Source: Drosophila miranda
Lineage: Eukaryota > Arthropoda > Insecta > Diptera > Drosophilidae
NCBI RefSeq assembly: GCF_003369915.1
Contig: NC_046674.1
Location: forward strand, 19,471,657-19,535,656
Length of the DNA: 64,000 nucleotides
Direction of reading: 5' to 3'
The stretch's first letter is position 1. Each line of letters starts with the position of its first letter. Made by a program: the position numbers and the translations under genes. The notes below the pieces were generated by a model that saw nothing but the letters and a program-made list of their open reading frames with translations, was not told where the DNA came from and made no database searches. Shown in pieces: positions 14,501 through 25,000 of this stretch.

Positions 14501-16530
14501 CTAAAAATTCTCCTCCAATTCTCCAAGTACAATATTATCAGTATTTCGGTATTTTCAGTATTTTCCGTATTTTCAGTATTTTTGTCAGTATTTTCTGCTC
14601 TCCTCCCCCACACCAGCTAAATTGAATACAATTTGATCGCCTCAAGCATTTCATGACTCATTCCAAAACAAAACACACACAAAAATCTCTCCTTTTTCTC
14701 TCTCTCTCTCTCTCTTTACTTTACCTCTCTCAAAAAGAAACTACAATTATGCCATTTAATTATATAATATTAAACTAGTAATCTTTGTAAACTTGAATTG
14801 GCCTCAAACTTAGCTTGAATTGAACCGTTACCTTTTGTTTGTCCTACACTAAATACCAAACAGTATACCAAACATTCCAGAAAATACTTAAATATGTATC
14901 TCTTTGCTTGCGATTCCCACACAAAATCTACTTTAGCTAGCTTCTACTTTTCTTAAGATCCAGACACGATTTGAACTAGGATTCCTAGATAATCTAAGTA
15001 TTAGTTCAAGTTGGTCACCATAGCCTTGGTTTCCTTTTTTCAGCCACCAATATAGAGCCACTCAAATCATAAATCCTCGATATACACATGTACATATATA
15101 AGATATCTTTATTAATGCAATTTGAATTGCCTTTTGTGTGACTTTTGTCTCTTTTGCAGTCCATGCAGCGTCTGTCCGCTGAGCAGAATGGTGGTTCAAC
15201 GACTGAACAAACACATGAACACAATCCAAACGTCGTACCTGATCATAGAGGCAACTTACACATTACAGTTAAGAAAACCAAACCAATTTTAGGTATTGCT
15301 ATCGAAGGTGGTGCTAATACAAAACACCCGCTCCCTAGGATAATCAATATCCATGTGAGTATAACATACCGATTTACCCCTTCCAAAATATATATGAATC
15401 CATGGCCAATCGATCTTGTGACAGGAAAACGGTGCAGCATTTGAAGCGGGCGGCCTGGAGGTCGGGCAACTGATACTGGAGGTAGATGGAACAAAGGTTG
15501 AGGGTCTACATCATCAGGTAAGATATATTTAAAACAGTTCACTTCAAGTTTTCGAATTGGGTAACATTGTTTGATGATATTGCAGGAGGTTGCTCGACTG
15601 ATAGCCGAGTGCTTTGCTAATCGTGAAAAGGCTGAAATAACCTTCTTAGTTGTCGAAGCAAAGAAATCAAATTTGGAACCGAAGCCAACAGCGTTGATAT
15701 TTTTAGAAGCCTAACATTTGCTTGCCCTGCCGGCCAGTGACCCATTGGAACGACAAAAACTCGAGTTCCTCTACGAATGGGGCATCGATTTAACGGAGAC
15801 GCCAAAACCAATGCCAACACCAATACCGCTAACAAGAGCCAAAAATCCACCGCCACTGCCTCATGAGCTACACAACAACATCAGCAGCAACAACAGCAAC
15901 AGCCAGTACGGCAGTCAGACTGCGCTCAACAATCATCAGCATCCCCATCAGTATCATCCCAACACTCCTCCCACCACAAACAACACGCAAACGACTCAGA
16001 CGACACAAACGACACATACAACAAAGACTACACAAACCACACAGCCACCAACGGCAGCAACAGCTGCGGCCAAAACTCACCAACAACTGAACACCAACAC
16101 ACCAACGAAAGCTTCGCGTGAGGCAACACCAACACGGGAACAGCAGCGCGAGCAGCAGCGAGAGCAGCAGCGAGAGCTGCAGCGAGAACAGCAGCGAGAG
16201 CAGCAGCGAGAACAGCAGCGAGAGCAGCAGCATGCAACGCCCACACGCGAGCAGAAGCAACACCAACAACGTCGACAGCTTCGCGATCAGCGTGAACTGC
16301 GCGAGCAACGTGAGCGTGAATACCAAGGACACGAACAACACCTCCACGAACACCGCCATCGTGACCACCACGACCTACAGCAGCAGCAGCAGCACCACCA
16401 CCACCCCCATCATTCCCATCAGCAATCATCACAGCAGCAGCAGCAGCAACAGCAACAACAGCAGCAGCAGCAGCGCTACAGCAGCAGCAGCAACAGCTAC
16501 AAATCTCATAATAATTCCGTTTACCAGTAA
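1..16530 (+). CDS. dysc: dyschronic (whirlin/DFNB31 orthologue), 3' part; PDZ scaffold
   Basis: Partial gene, open at the left edge. Exons read by joining phase-compatible GT-AG sites: 1-153, 216-387, 447-557, 656-685, 2087-2181, 2392-2788, 3563-3640, 11555-11635, 14253-14339, 15160-15354, 15425-15517, 15586-15692, 15738-16530, giving about 796 codons. In order they encode the end of PDZ2 (SLVIRDVGKVPHS), a harmonin-homology-like helical domain (exons 2-3), a Gln/His-rich linker, PDZ3 (exons 10-12; carboxylate loop PILGIAIEGG, then PLPRIINIHENGAAFEAGGL) and a His/Gln/Thr-rich tail with QQRE repeats. Whirlin-family proteins are cytoplasmic scaffolds; fly dysc is known to control locomotor rhythm, Slowpoke channel expression and synaptic active zones. 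The domain order and PDZ3 match whirlin well. Least certain are the junction 2181/2392 (chosen to keep phase) and whether 3640 always joins 11555. Retention of the last intron would stop translation at 15712. Confidence 0.88.
656..685 (+). other. dysc: 30-nt microexon of dysc (RKGDPARDLP)
   Basis: The exon is preceded by a pyrimidine-rich tract ending TATAG and followed by GTAAGC. It is exactly 10 codons in phase 0/0, so it can be skipped without changing frame. It lies between the harmonin-like domain and the Gln-rich linker. It could be a regulated neuronal microexon, but inclusion cannot be judged from sequence. Confidence 0.6.
686..2086 (+). other. dysc intron, noncoding
   Basis: This intron of 1.4 kb is AT-rich. 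It contains an AATATA-type hexamer repeat (about 1675-1715), a CT tract (about 1761-1800) and repeated CAAATCTGT units near 1921-1965. The long open frames here come from these low-complexity repeats, and I see no supported exon. Confidence 0.7.
1675..1715. repeat. Simple repeat (AATATA)n
   Basis: About seven perfect copies of a six-base AT unit in a dysc intron. Confidence 0.9.
2519..2627 (+). repeat. CAA/CAG tract encoding poly-Gln in dysc exon
   Basis: An almost pure CAA run passes into CAG/CAA/CAT codons. It is translated as a long Gln run followed by mixed Gln/His in the dysc frame. This is typical hypervariable low-complexity coding sequence, and its length is likely polymorphic. Confidence 0.85.
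4247..4549 (-). CDS. Candidate antisense coding exon nested in dysc intron
   Basis: A minus-strand frame, open from beyond 4612 to a TGA at 4247-4249. From the ATG at 4549 it would give 100 aa: an ordered start (METYLTEIKQLRIPRPKFE), a Thr/Ser/His-rich middle, a segment RPWRHFVRPFTPPRDYHLP, a poly-Gly run and a short acidic end. Third codon positions are mostly G or C, as in Drosophila genes, also where the plus strand has no open dysc frame. A possible acceptor (AACCCCAACAG) sits just upstream at 4613, so this could be the last exon of a nested gene. I recognise no family. The poly-Gly part is the reverse complement of a Pro-rich plus-strand frame, so one of the two readings may be spurious. 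Confidence 0.4.
   Translation of the reverse strand: METYLTEIKQLRIPRPKFEPNSCHQQHQHAVAGGTSTSSSTTSNTPTPPHHHQRPWRHFVRPFTPPRDYHLPMVAGGGGGGGGGGGGAWSVEEASMHDKI
4251..4346 (+). other. Candidate alternative terminal exon of dysc, Pro-rich
   Basis: After a pyrimidine-rich acceptor (TTCTCCTCCTCAG) the plus strand reads 31 codons in the phase left by the exon ending at 3640: ILSCMEASSTDHA, then a run of 11 Pro, then ATMGRW and TAA. This would give a dysc isoform without PDZ3. Short PDZ3-less isoforms are known for this gene family, but the antisense reading of the same bases is an equally good explanation. Confidence 0.3.
11636..14252 (+). other. dysc intron, noncoding
   Basis: This intron of 2.6 kb is AT-rich, with a CT tract near 11905, a CA repeat at 12790-12875 and an A-rich end before the acceptor TTAG at 14252. 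No coding signal is seen. Confidence 0.7.
12790..12875. repeat. CA microsatellite
   Basis: Interrupted (CA)n of roughly 85 bp with regularly spaced AACA interruptions, inside a dysc intron. Confidence 0.9.
15693..15737 (+). other. dysc: 45-nt intron of dysc, probably alternatively retained
   Basis: The sequence begins GTTGAT, ends GGCCAG and contains CTAAC, a good match to the fly branch-point consensus, about 20 nt before the acceptor. Removal joins PKPT-A to DPLERQKLEF in frame and opens a further 264 codons. If it is kept, translation ends at TAA 15712-15714 after ALIFLEA. Its length is divisible by three and it carries the in-frame stop, so the splice decides between a short and a long C-terminus. 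At 45 nt it is below the usual minimum for Drosophila introns. Stop-codon readthrough (TAA followed by C) is the alternative explanation. Confidence 0.6.
16139..16230 (+). repeat. 12-nt coding minisatellite (QQRE repeats) in dysc tail
   Basis: About eight imperfect 12-nt units (CAG CAG CGA GAG) are translated as consecutive QQRE in the dysc C-terminal tail. The pattern predicts a charged, helix-prone low-complexity segment and is prone to unit-number change. Confidence 0.85.
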
Positions 16531-19500
16531 AAAAAAAGTCGAAACTGAAAAATGCAATTGGAGCAACAAGTTTTTGGGAACATTCTTTCAAACTAAAGAA
16601 CAGCAATTCAACCAGTCAACAGTTTAATTGTGCTAACTAATTCCGACCCAAACAGAACAGAGTCTCTCCCCCCGCCCCTCATGCACGCCTCCTACTACAC
16701 TGAACAAAACGCGCTTGACAAGAGATACAAATTTGGTTACGTACATGTGTATACTTTTATCCCCTGGAAAATGCTGTAAACGTATATGTGGAATATAGAA
16801 TACATTTTTAATTGAATGTTGTTGCAATGAGCCTCTCACCCAGCCCCAGTCACAACACCAGTCCCACCTTCCCCAGCTATTCCCATAGAGAATTTCCATG
16901 TCGTGTTGTTTTGTTGTAGCTAAAGAGATGCTCTAAAAAAAAAATACAAAAAATATCCCGAATGAAGACCAAAATTTTGGGTTGAAAACTTTTGAGTAAA
17001 TCCAACCTTTGAATATTCCATATAATTGTTTTTTATATTATTTTATTTTTTATTTTAACAAATATCAAAAGTAAAATTTCAACACTGCCAAAGAAAAAAG
17101 ACAGAAAAAAAGAAAAATCAAATATACAAAAAAATACCGATAAAAGCCCAGAGCATCTCCCTTGCTTTCTCCACTCACTGCTAGCCTCCTACTTAAGTCC
17201 CCAAAACAATTATATGGCCTGCCCCCACCCCCGAGGCAGCAAGTAGAAATACAACAAAAAAAACCAACCGATCCCCAAACTAGATTAACCAGTCAAGAAC
17301 CTAACCAGAACCGAGCAGAACATAACCTAGAAATCCTAAGACGAAACTCTCTCGAACCACGTACCACGTACCACGCGCTAGTCGAAATGTGTAAATCTGT
17401 GTAAACATATTATTGTATGATTATTATTACTATTGATTAACAATCGAGCAAAGTAGTTTAAATGGTTAGACATTACGGGCATTATGTTTAAACTGATAAA
17501 CTGGCAGAAAAGAGTTTATTTCCACGATATTACTGTAGGAGAAGTTGTTCGAAGGGAAACCTACAGACAAAACAGAACAGCCCCCAGAAGAGAATGCAAC
17601 AGCAAAATATGGCATACATTAAGAAAACCAAGAGCTTACAAATGTTAAAAAGAAAACCAATAATAATAACAATTAACGTATCTAAAGAATCCACTAAGCA
17701 GTAAGCAAAAAGAAGACGATGCAGAGAAACAAATTAGGAAAAGAAAAACAGCCGAAGACACTGTAAATGTAAAAAGAATAAGCCACAAAAAAGCTTTTGT
17801 TACACTCTCACGGACACCAGCAGACACACACACTGAACACACACATAAGCACTAGTATTCACACACACACTGAACACACATACGCATACGCATGCATATT
17901 GCCAAATTTTTTATAGAATTCAAGCAGCAATATATAATTCACAGCCACAAAACACTCAAGAACAAACAAATAAGAGCCCACCTAAGCAAAAGATAATTTG
18001 TAAAAATTAAAGATAATCTTAAAGCTAAATCGCAATTCATGTAAAAATTAACAAAAGTAAATATATTCAAGACAAGATACCCACAAGCAGAGGCCACGCC
18101 CATAACCACACACACACACAAACACACACGAACACAGCACACTGACACCCACTCGAAAAACTTAGCCAGAGAAGCGCATACAAAAAAATTTTGAAATTTA
18201 TCCAAAATATCAAACAATATTCCTGCAGTGTTGTAGAGTTGATCAAAAAGAATGGATGAGATTAAAGGAAACTTATAAAGCATCCATACATTCTGTGCCC
18301 CTCTTTGAGGGATCATCCGATCGACTTGACAGCACTGCCGAGATATCCCTGTTATTAGTACAACTTAAACTGCACACTGCACAATTTTTGAATGTTTGTT
18401 AAATGTTAAATCAACACCAGAAAAAACCAGCTGCAAAATTGTATTCCCCTTCACAAACTTAGTAAGATTATGTATATCCCTCACACCACACCACACCACA
18501 CCCTTACTAACCAGCCCGATCCCAAGCCAATCCCCGATTCCGGATCACAACACCAGCCCCAATCCCAGTCCCAACTCCAACCCCAACCCAGAGCCCCAAA
18601 AAATGGTAAACGAATTATGAAACTACAAAGGGAAGGAGCTACGCTATTCTACCACTAGGAGAGCTACCAATAACATTTACGCTGTAGAGAAAAACTAAAA
18701 CGAACGCTTAGAATTTGAGGTTGATTGGCATTAAGTAAAAGTTAAACGATGTTGAAGCATGAAGAGCCGGGCCGACAGGGCGCGATCACGAGCAAATAAA
18801 AAATAAAAGAATAAAAGAGTAAAAGAATAAAAACCAAATCTTAAAGAAGAACAAAACCAGGGCACGACCTAACAACTGATTGTGCAACAACCAGAAACTT
18901 CATATATATTCTGTAAAATATTAGCAAAAACAAAACAAAACAAAACAAAAACCTTTTTAATAGAAAACAAAGCTATTTTTCGCTCTCTCTATGGATCGAT
19001 GAGCCGATCTACCGGTGTACCGATCCACCTATGTATATCTGTCACTCACTCAATCGTTCAATCACTTGGTCAGTCATCGTTTTGGCAATTGATTTGTTGT
19101 TGATTTCGTTCGTTGTGTGTGATAGTGTTTGGATTCAAGTGAAACTTTTGCATGTCTTACGTACGTAGAGCAACTTGTTCCACACCCAAGTCCAGGTCCA
19201 AGTCCAAGTCCCGCAACAACAGCTTAACTTTGTGTCTAGAGATATACTCGTACAATAAACATATATAGTTATAGTATGGCTTGTTTTCTCCATTACGAAA
19301 CTAACAGAATCCATTTCTCTGCTAAGCTCTCTCTCTCTCTCTCTTATTAACTCTCTATATATGTATGTATGTATGTATGTATGTACGTGTCTGTATGGAA
19401 AGCAAAAAAAAGCTAAACAAAGAAAAAAATAAAACCACAGAATATTTATTAAACAAATTGAGAAATTGAGAAATTGAATCGTTAACGAGATATTGTACTT

Positions 19501-21900
19501 GTACTTTTGTTGACTATTATGTAATTAAACGCTTTACTGTATATTAGTTATGTACATTTTTAGCTACATACATGAAAACGATGAAAATGATGAAAATTCG
19601 AAACAAAAAACAAGCTTATGCTGTTACTTATTGTTAGTGATTCTACCACATAAAAGACAAACAAAAATCTAATTACAAATACAAATTACAAATTGAATTT
19701 TCCAAAATTTATAAACACACAAAACACTCAGTTTACGATGTCCGAGCGGGGAATGTATGTATGTATCAGCGGATTAACGGATTAATTACCCCTGACATGC
19801 CGGACGGACGGACGCCTCTGTATATTGCGATAGATTCCGAAGACAAGGCTTACCTAACTTTGAAACTATCAGATAAATATCTAACTAACATAATATATAC
19901 ATAAAATACATGCTAAACATAACACATACTATACATATATCGTATTTATAGAATGCTAAACTATATCTAAATTGTAAACGACAATGAGAAGCAATTTTAA
20001 GCAAAGCCACCAAAAAACAATTTCAATTTATGTAAAATTCAAATACAATTTCAATTTCAACTTCAACACCCTCACACACACACACCCCCACACACACACA
20101 CACAATTACACACAAACACACACCGATGAAGCAAACTATATACAACAGTATATGTATAGTAGGTAATTACTATATAGGAATACTATTACAAAACAACAAC
20201 AAAAAGGCTATCTATATGCTATGCTTATAAAAGGGTAAACGGCATTTAAACTCATTCAACCAACACCAAACAGAAACAGAAACAGAAAACCGGAATCAGA
20301 ATCGAAATCGGAAGTGGAAGAAGAAACGAAAGCTTATAAATACCATGCGAAAACGTACTATAAATGTATGTATGTAATAGAAAAAAGCCACAAACCACAA
20401 ACAACCATGTACCACTTAAATATCGTAAAATAAATAGCAATAGCCGATAGTTAATATGGATTCTAGTCGATATGGATAACTGTATTACCGATTAGCAGAG
20501 CCTCAGCCGAAGCAAACCAGTTGTAAAATAAAGATTGAGCTAGACTTTTAATCAGAGATAATCCAACTTGTAGATATATCGATAAATATATATGTATATG
20601 TAAACGTATAACTGTGTATATTGAACAGATAGACAAGATCTCTTATTATTTCCAGGTCTCGCTTTTGAGTTGATCTCCCCCTTATAGACAACCCCTTATT
20701 CATTCAGACCAGACCACAAAAACCAACAACAAACAACCAACTAAAACTACAACAAAAAACAAACTGTGCCACCTAGTACATAACAAGAAATGGTTATATA
20801 TCTGTATCTGCTATATAGACACGACAAACACAAACAAACACTGACTTGTAATATATATATACATATATATACATATATATATATATATACCTAGATATAT
20901 ATATATATACATATAGGAAGAAGAACGGAACGAATGAAGGTAAATTTCAATGCTCACTTTTATATTTTTTATCATACATACATATATCAAGAAAAAGCAA
21001 AAGAAAATTTAGGAAAAGTAAAGAAAAGTAAAGAAAAGAACACAAGAACAAAGCACCGTATGAACCACTGAACCACAAAACCAAATACAAAAACATATAG
21101 TCAAATTCTCATAGCAAAAGAACATATATTTCTATATGGTATATGTACAATTTGAATTTCTTTCTTTAACCGAACCGAACCTGCACCTACAAAAAGTGGT
21201 TTCTAGAGCCAATTTGCTTTGCTTGCGAGACAGCAATCCCCAGATGTACCGAAAATTCCTTTTATTTATGTTGAATCTCTAATCTGATCTGATCTAATCT
21301 CTTTATCCCCATCCGAAAAAAAAACAAAAACAAAAAAAAAACTGAGAATTAGGAAAGAAAACACCAGGCATTACGCAAAAGATCGAGCTAAACTAGAGCA
21401 TAGTGCTAGAAAGAAAATCCATTGTTAAAAGTATTTCAGTTGTGTATATTGTAAAGGAGAATTTTTTGAAAAAACAAAAAAAAAACCAGCATAAAGTTAA
21501 ACATTTAAAGCGAACAACAACAATTTATTGAAGCATTAATAATAATTGTATTTATCAAAATTAAAACCAAATGTAAACGCATTAGCATAGCGGATATATA
21601 TAAAAAGGAAAACTGAAACAGAACATGAAAATGGATATGGAAATGTTTGAGGAAAGCGCTGATTTAATATTATTATATTATTAATTAAATTATTGCAAAA
21701 ACAAAGTGAAAAACAAATGATATTGTCCTTGGTATTTACATATACATAAAGAAAACAACAACAAAAAAAAAAACAAAACCAGAAAAATAAAAACAAAACG
21801 TTTTTTTTATATAACCAAGATCTTTTCAAGCGGGGCTCTCTCTCTCTCTCTCTCTCTGTGGGCCTGAACTGGTTGGGTAGCCTGATTTGCATTCAACATA
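16531..21900 (+). other. Probable extended dysc 3' UTR and spacer
   Basis: About 5.4 kb with no coding frame. The plus strand is strongly A-rich with many AAACAAAAC-type runs, and several AATAAA signals occur (for example near 18797, 19253, 20428 and 20526). One TGTAGATA Pumilio-type motif lies at 20569-20576. A-rich sense-strand sequence after a neuronal gene stop fits a long 3' UTR with alternative poly(A) sites. The true end cannot be placed from sequence. Confidence 0.5.
20850..20911. repeat. TA/TACA simple repeat
   Basis: Alternating TATATA with ACATATA interruptions, about 60 bp, in the presumed dysc 3' region. Confidence 0.85.
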
Positions 21901-22008
21901 AGATTCCCCCACTTGCTGGTGTTTCGATTTCAGATTCTAGCTTTAGTCTGTTTATAGTTACTCAATAGACCACGCCAGATAGCCAGTTAGCCAGATAGCC
22001 AGATAGCA

Positions 22009-25000
22009 ATGCCGCAGGTTAATCTCAAGCTCAGTTCACACGATCGCCAGGTGCTGGAGTCCATCTTCAATCCCCTGGAGCTGAGCAGCACCCAGCCGAG
22101 TGTCTCCGTGCCGTGTGAGTCGCAGCTGGCAGATGTGGAGCCCGACACGGAGGCTGTGAGATCTTCCAGGGAGCTGGAGCTGCAAGGGGTTCTACTAACG
22201 GAAAAGGGCAGTTTCGATGAGGCTTTAAAGGTATTCCAGCTGGCCCTGAACCAAGCCCAAAGAGCTTCGGTGCTGAATAATCGAGCGCAGACCCTACGTC
22301 TGGCCAAACGAGATGGTGGTAAGCGAAAAAAGCAAATCCTATATTTGAAAGTGTTTGTTTGATGTTTAATTTTTTTATTGCTCGGTTTGAGTGGGGCCTG
22401 GGAACGAGGGGCTTTCGCCGATCTGGCTCTAACTGCCCGAGATATAAAGATGTATAATTTGAGTTGTGAATGGATGAGGCACTTTGTGGGGCGCGGTAGA
22501 GTGTGATATTGTAAATGGAGTTTTACATATCTTTATGATGTGTTCAGTCTTAAAAAAATAATTTGTTTGACTGCATTTTCGGACAAATGGCGTCGCAAGT
22601 CGAATAGGTCAAGTTTCAGTGCCGAAAATGTCCTTTCGACGCTGACTCGTGTTGCCGGAACACAATGAATAACCTTTGCCAATTGATATAAGCAGGGATA
22701 TATGAACTTTTTCTCCTCCCAATAACTCCTAATATTTTGGTTGATATCAATTGGCTTTGGACAGTAGTCGTTGATCTCGTTTACTGCCAGCTGTACTTCG
22801 TATTGCGCCTCGTCCTCGTCTGATTCCTCATTGCCTGAAGCCACAGCAAAGGAATTGAGGAAATCATTGAGTGACGAGCAAGTGCTCTGCGACGCGGTCG
22901 AAAGCTGGCTTGTAGACGGCAGCTTCAAGTCAGGCGCAGTGGACTCTGAGGAATGTGAGTTTGTTCCTAGTGATAGATCATCCTGCAATGAAGAATATAT
23001 TTATCAAATTACAAGTGCATCTTAATCGTCATAGATCGTACTTACTTTTTTGACAACACCATTAATTTTTTTTTAAACTGTAGTTAAATGATTTCTGGCA
23101 CACATCAGCTTTATTGGATTTTTACTCAAAACTCTTCTCATCCTGGGATCCAAATAAATGGCAGAAGTGACCGATTCGTTGGATTTTAAAGCCTCTTCTC
23201 TCTTCCCGATTGACTCCCGCAATGCCGCACTGTGTGGGTTTTTCATGGCTGCCACTGTCAACGTGAGATCTAGCCACATCTTGTAAAAATCGCCTAGATA
23301 TAGCTGCTCCGTCTGCAGCTTTTGGTTGGCCAAATAGATCGGTTCTAATGCTTCGACCAGTTCCTTAACTTCTGTCCAATCTGCCTCTGAAAATGTAAGC
23401 AGCTCATTCCCGTGGTTCTCACAAAAGTTCTTGAACAGAAGAAGGCGTTCAAGCATCTCGTAGGTCGAAGTCCACATCGTAGGAGAGTCAATAAGGGGCT
23501 GCGATAAGCCTTCATGTGAAATTGAAGCCCTAAAAAACATTTGAGAACTAGGAGAGGGTTCGTTGCAAAGTTTAATAATAGTATACCTGTAGGTGACAGT
23601 CCTCAATGCTTTAACCAGCCTGCGAGCCTTACCGATGAGAGTATCTTTTGCAAAAGTCTTAAGAAAATCTTTAACTGCCAGTTGAAGTGTGTGAGCAGCA
23701 CATCTGACCGATGCAATGGAGTAGATGTTCACTTGCGGCTTCAGCTCTTCTTCGTCATCATCGCAGCTACCATCGAAGTCTTCGTTCTTGATTCCAATAG
23801 ACTTTATAACGTCACGACCATTGTCCGACGTAACCGAATATATTTGGTTTCTCGTCAAACCGAACTCTTCCAGAATATTCTCAGTTTCAGCACCGAGACT
23901 GGCGCCGGTGTGCTCTTTGTTAAGCTCGATTACTCCCAGGGTGACTACCTTAATCGCCTTGTCCTCGTAGAACTGGGCACTCACTCCCAAGATGCCTCTA
24001 CCGTGCCCGGATGCGATGTCAAGCTTGAGGGAAACTAATTTCAGTTTCATTCCGTTCACAATGGACGCCTTGACAATTTCAAATTTTTCCGCCACATGCT
24101 CCATTATATTTCTGGATGTTATGGGAATCATCCCCAATCCGGAAAAGATCTGGCTTGTCAGCGTTTTAAACGGCTCAGAGTCCAGCGCAACAATCGGCAT
24201 TCTCCCCGTTGTTACTAACTGAACTCATGCCTCCTTGACTTCAGTTGTGGCGAAGGTAGCCGATATTCGTTTCTTTTTTTCCACGGGCTCACTTTTTTTC
24301 CGCTCCCTGACCGCGATGTCGTACTGCGATTTATGCTCAGCGAGCAGGTGGCGTCTCAAGTTAGTCGTATAGGTGCCCTTCATCACGTGCCGGCATATCT
24401 TGCACACACTCGCATTTCTATCCACCTCAAAATTGAAAAATTCCCGTAGAAAATAGTCACGTTTGCGGCCCATCACGCTCTACACCAAGTACAATGAAAC
24501 ACAAGAAAGGCGTTTGGATAGTAAGCAAGCGTAAAAACTAGAGGCTCTCCATCGATGAAGAGATAACACTGGGACATTTGTGAATAGCTTCGATGCTGCG
24601 GCTGCAGTGACGAACAAGGCGGGATAAAGAACCGAAAAAACCGAGAGAACCGCTTCAGTGCGTAGGCCATAAGCGGAGTACAAAATGTATGCGCAGTGGT
24701 TGTGCAGTGTGTTTACAGGGTCTGCACAGTGTTTTTACAGTACATATGTGAGTAAGCAAAACCAAAAAAACTTAACAGAACATAAATGTTGAAAACTTAA
24801 CTTACATACATATACATATATCGCGGCCCATGTTTCTTCATCACTACATACATATGTACATATGTATCTATGTATATATAATTTGAAAATTTTTGGTAAT
24901 CGTGGTTGAACCACTTGGTTCAAAGCAAATTAAATTGTACTTTTATTTTTGAAAAACTCTTATTATAACATTATGAACTATTTATGATTTTTATTTAATA

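Noticed and set aside
15718..16530. Separate gene starting just after the dysc PDZ3 stop
   Set aside because: There is no ATG near its start, and the frame is continuous with PDZ3 once the 45-nt intron is removed, so it is the dysc tail.
16028..16606. 192-codon Ala/Val-rich minus-strand ORF
   Set aside because: It is the reverse complement of CAG-rich dysc coding sequence.
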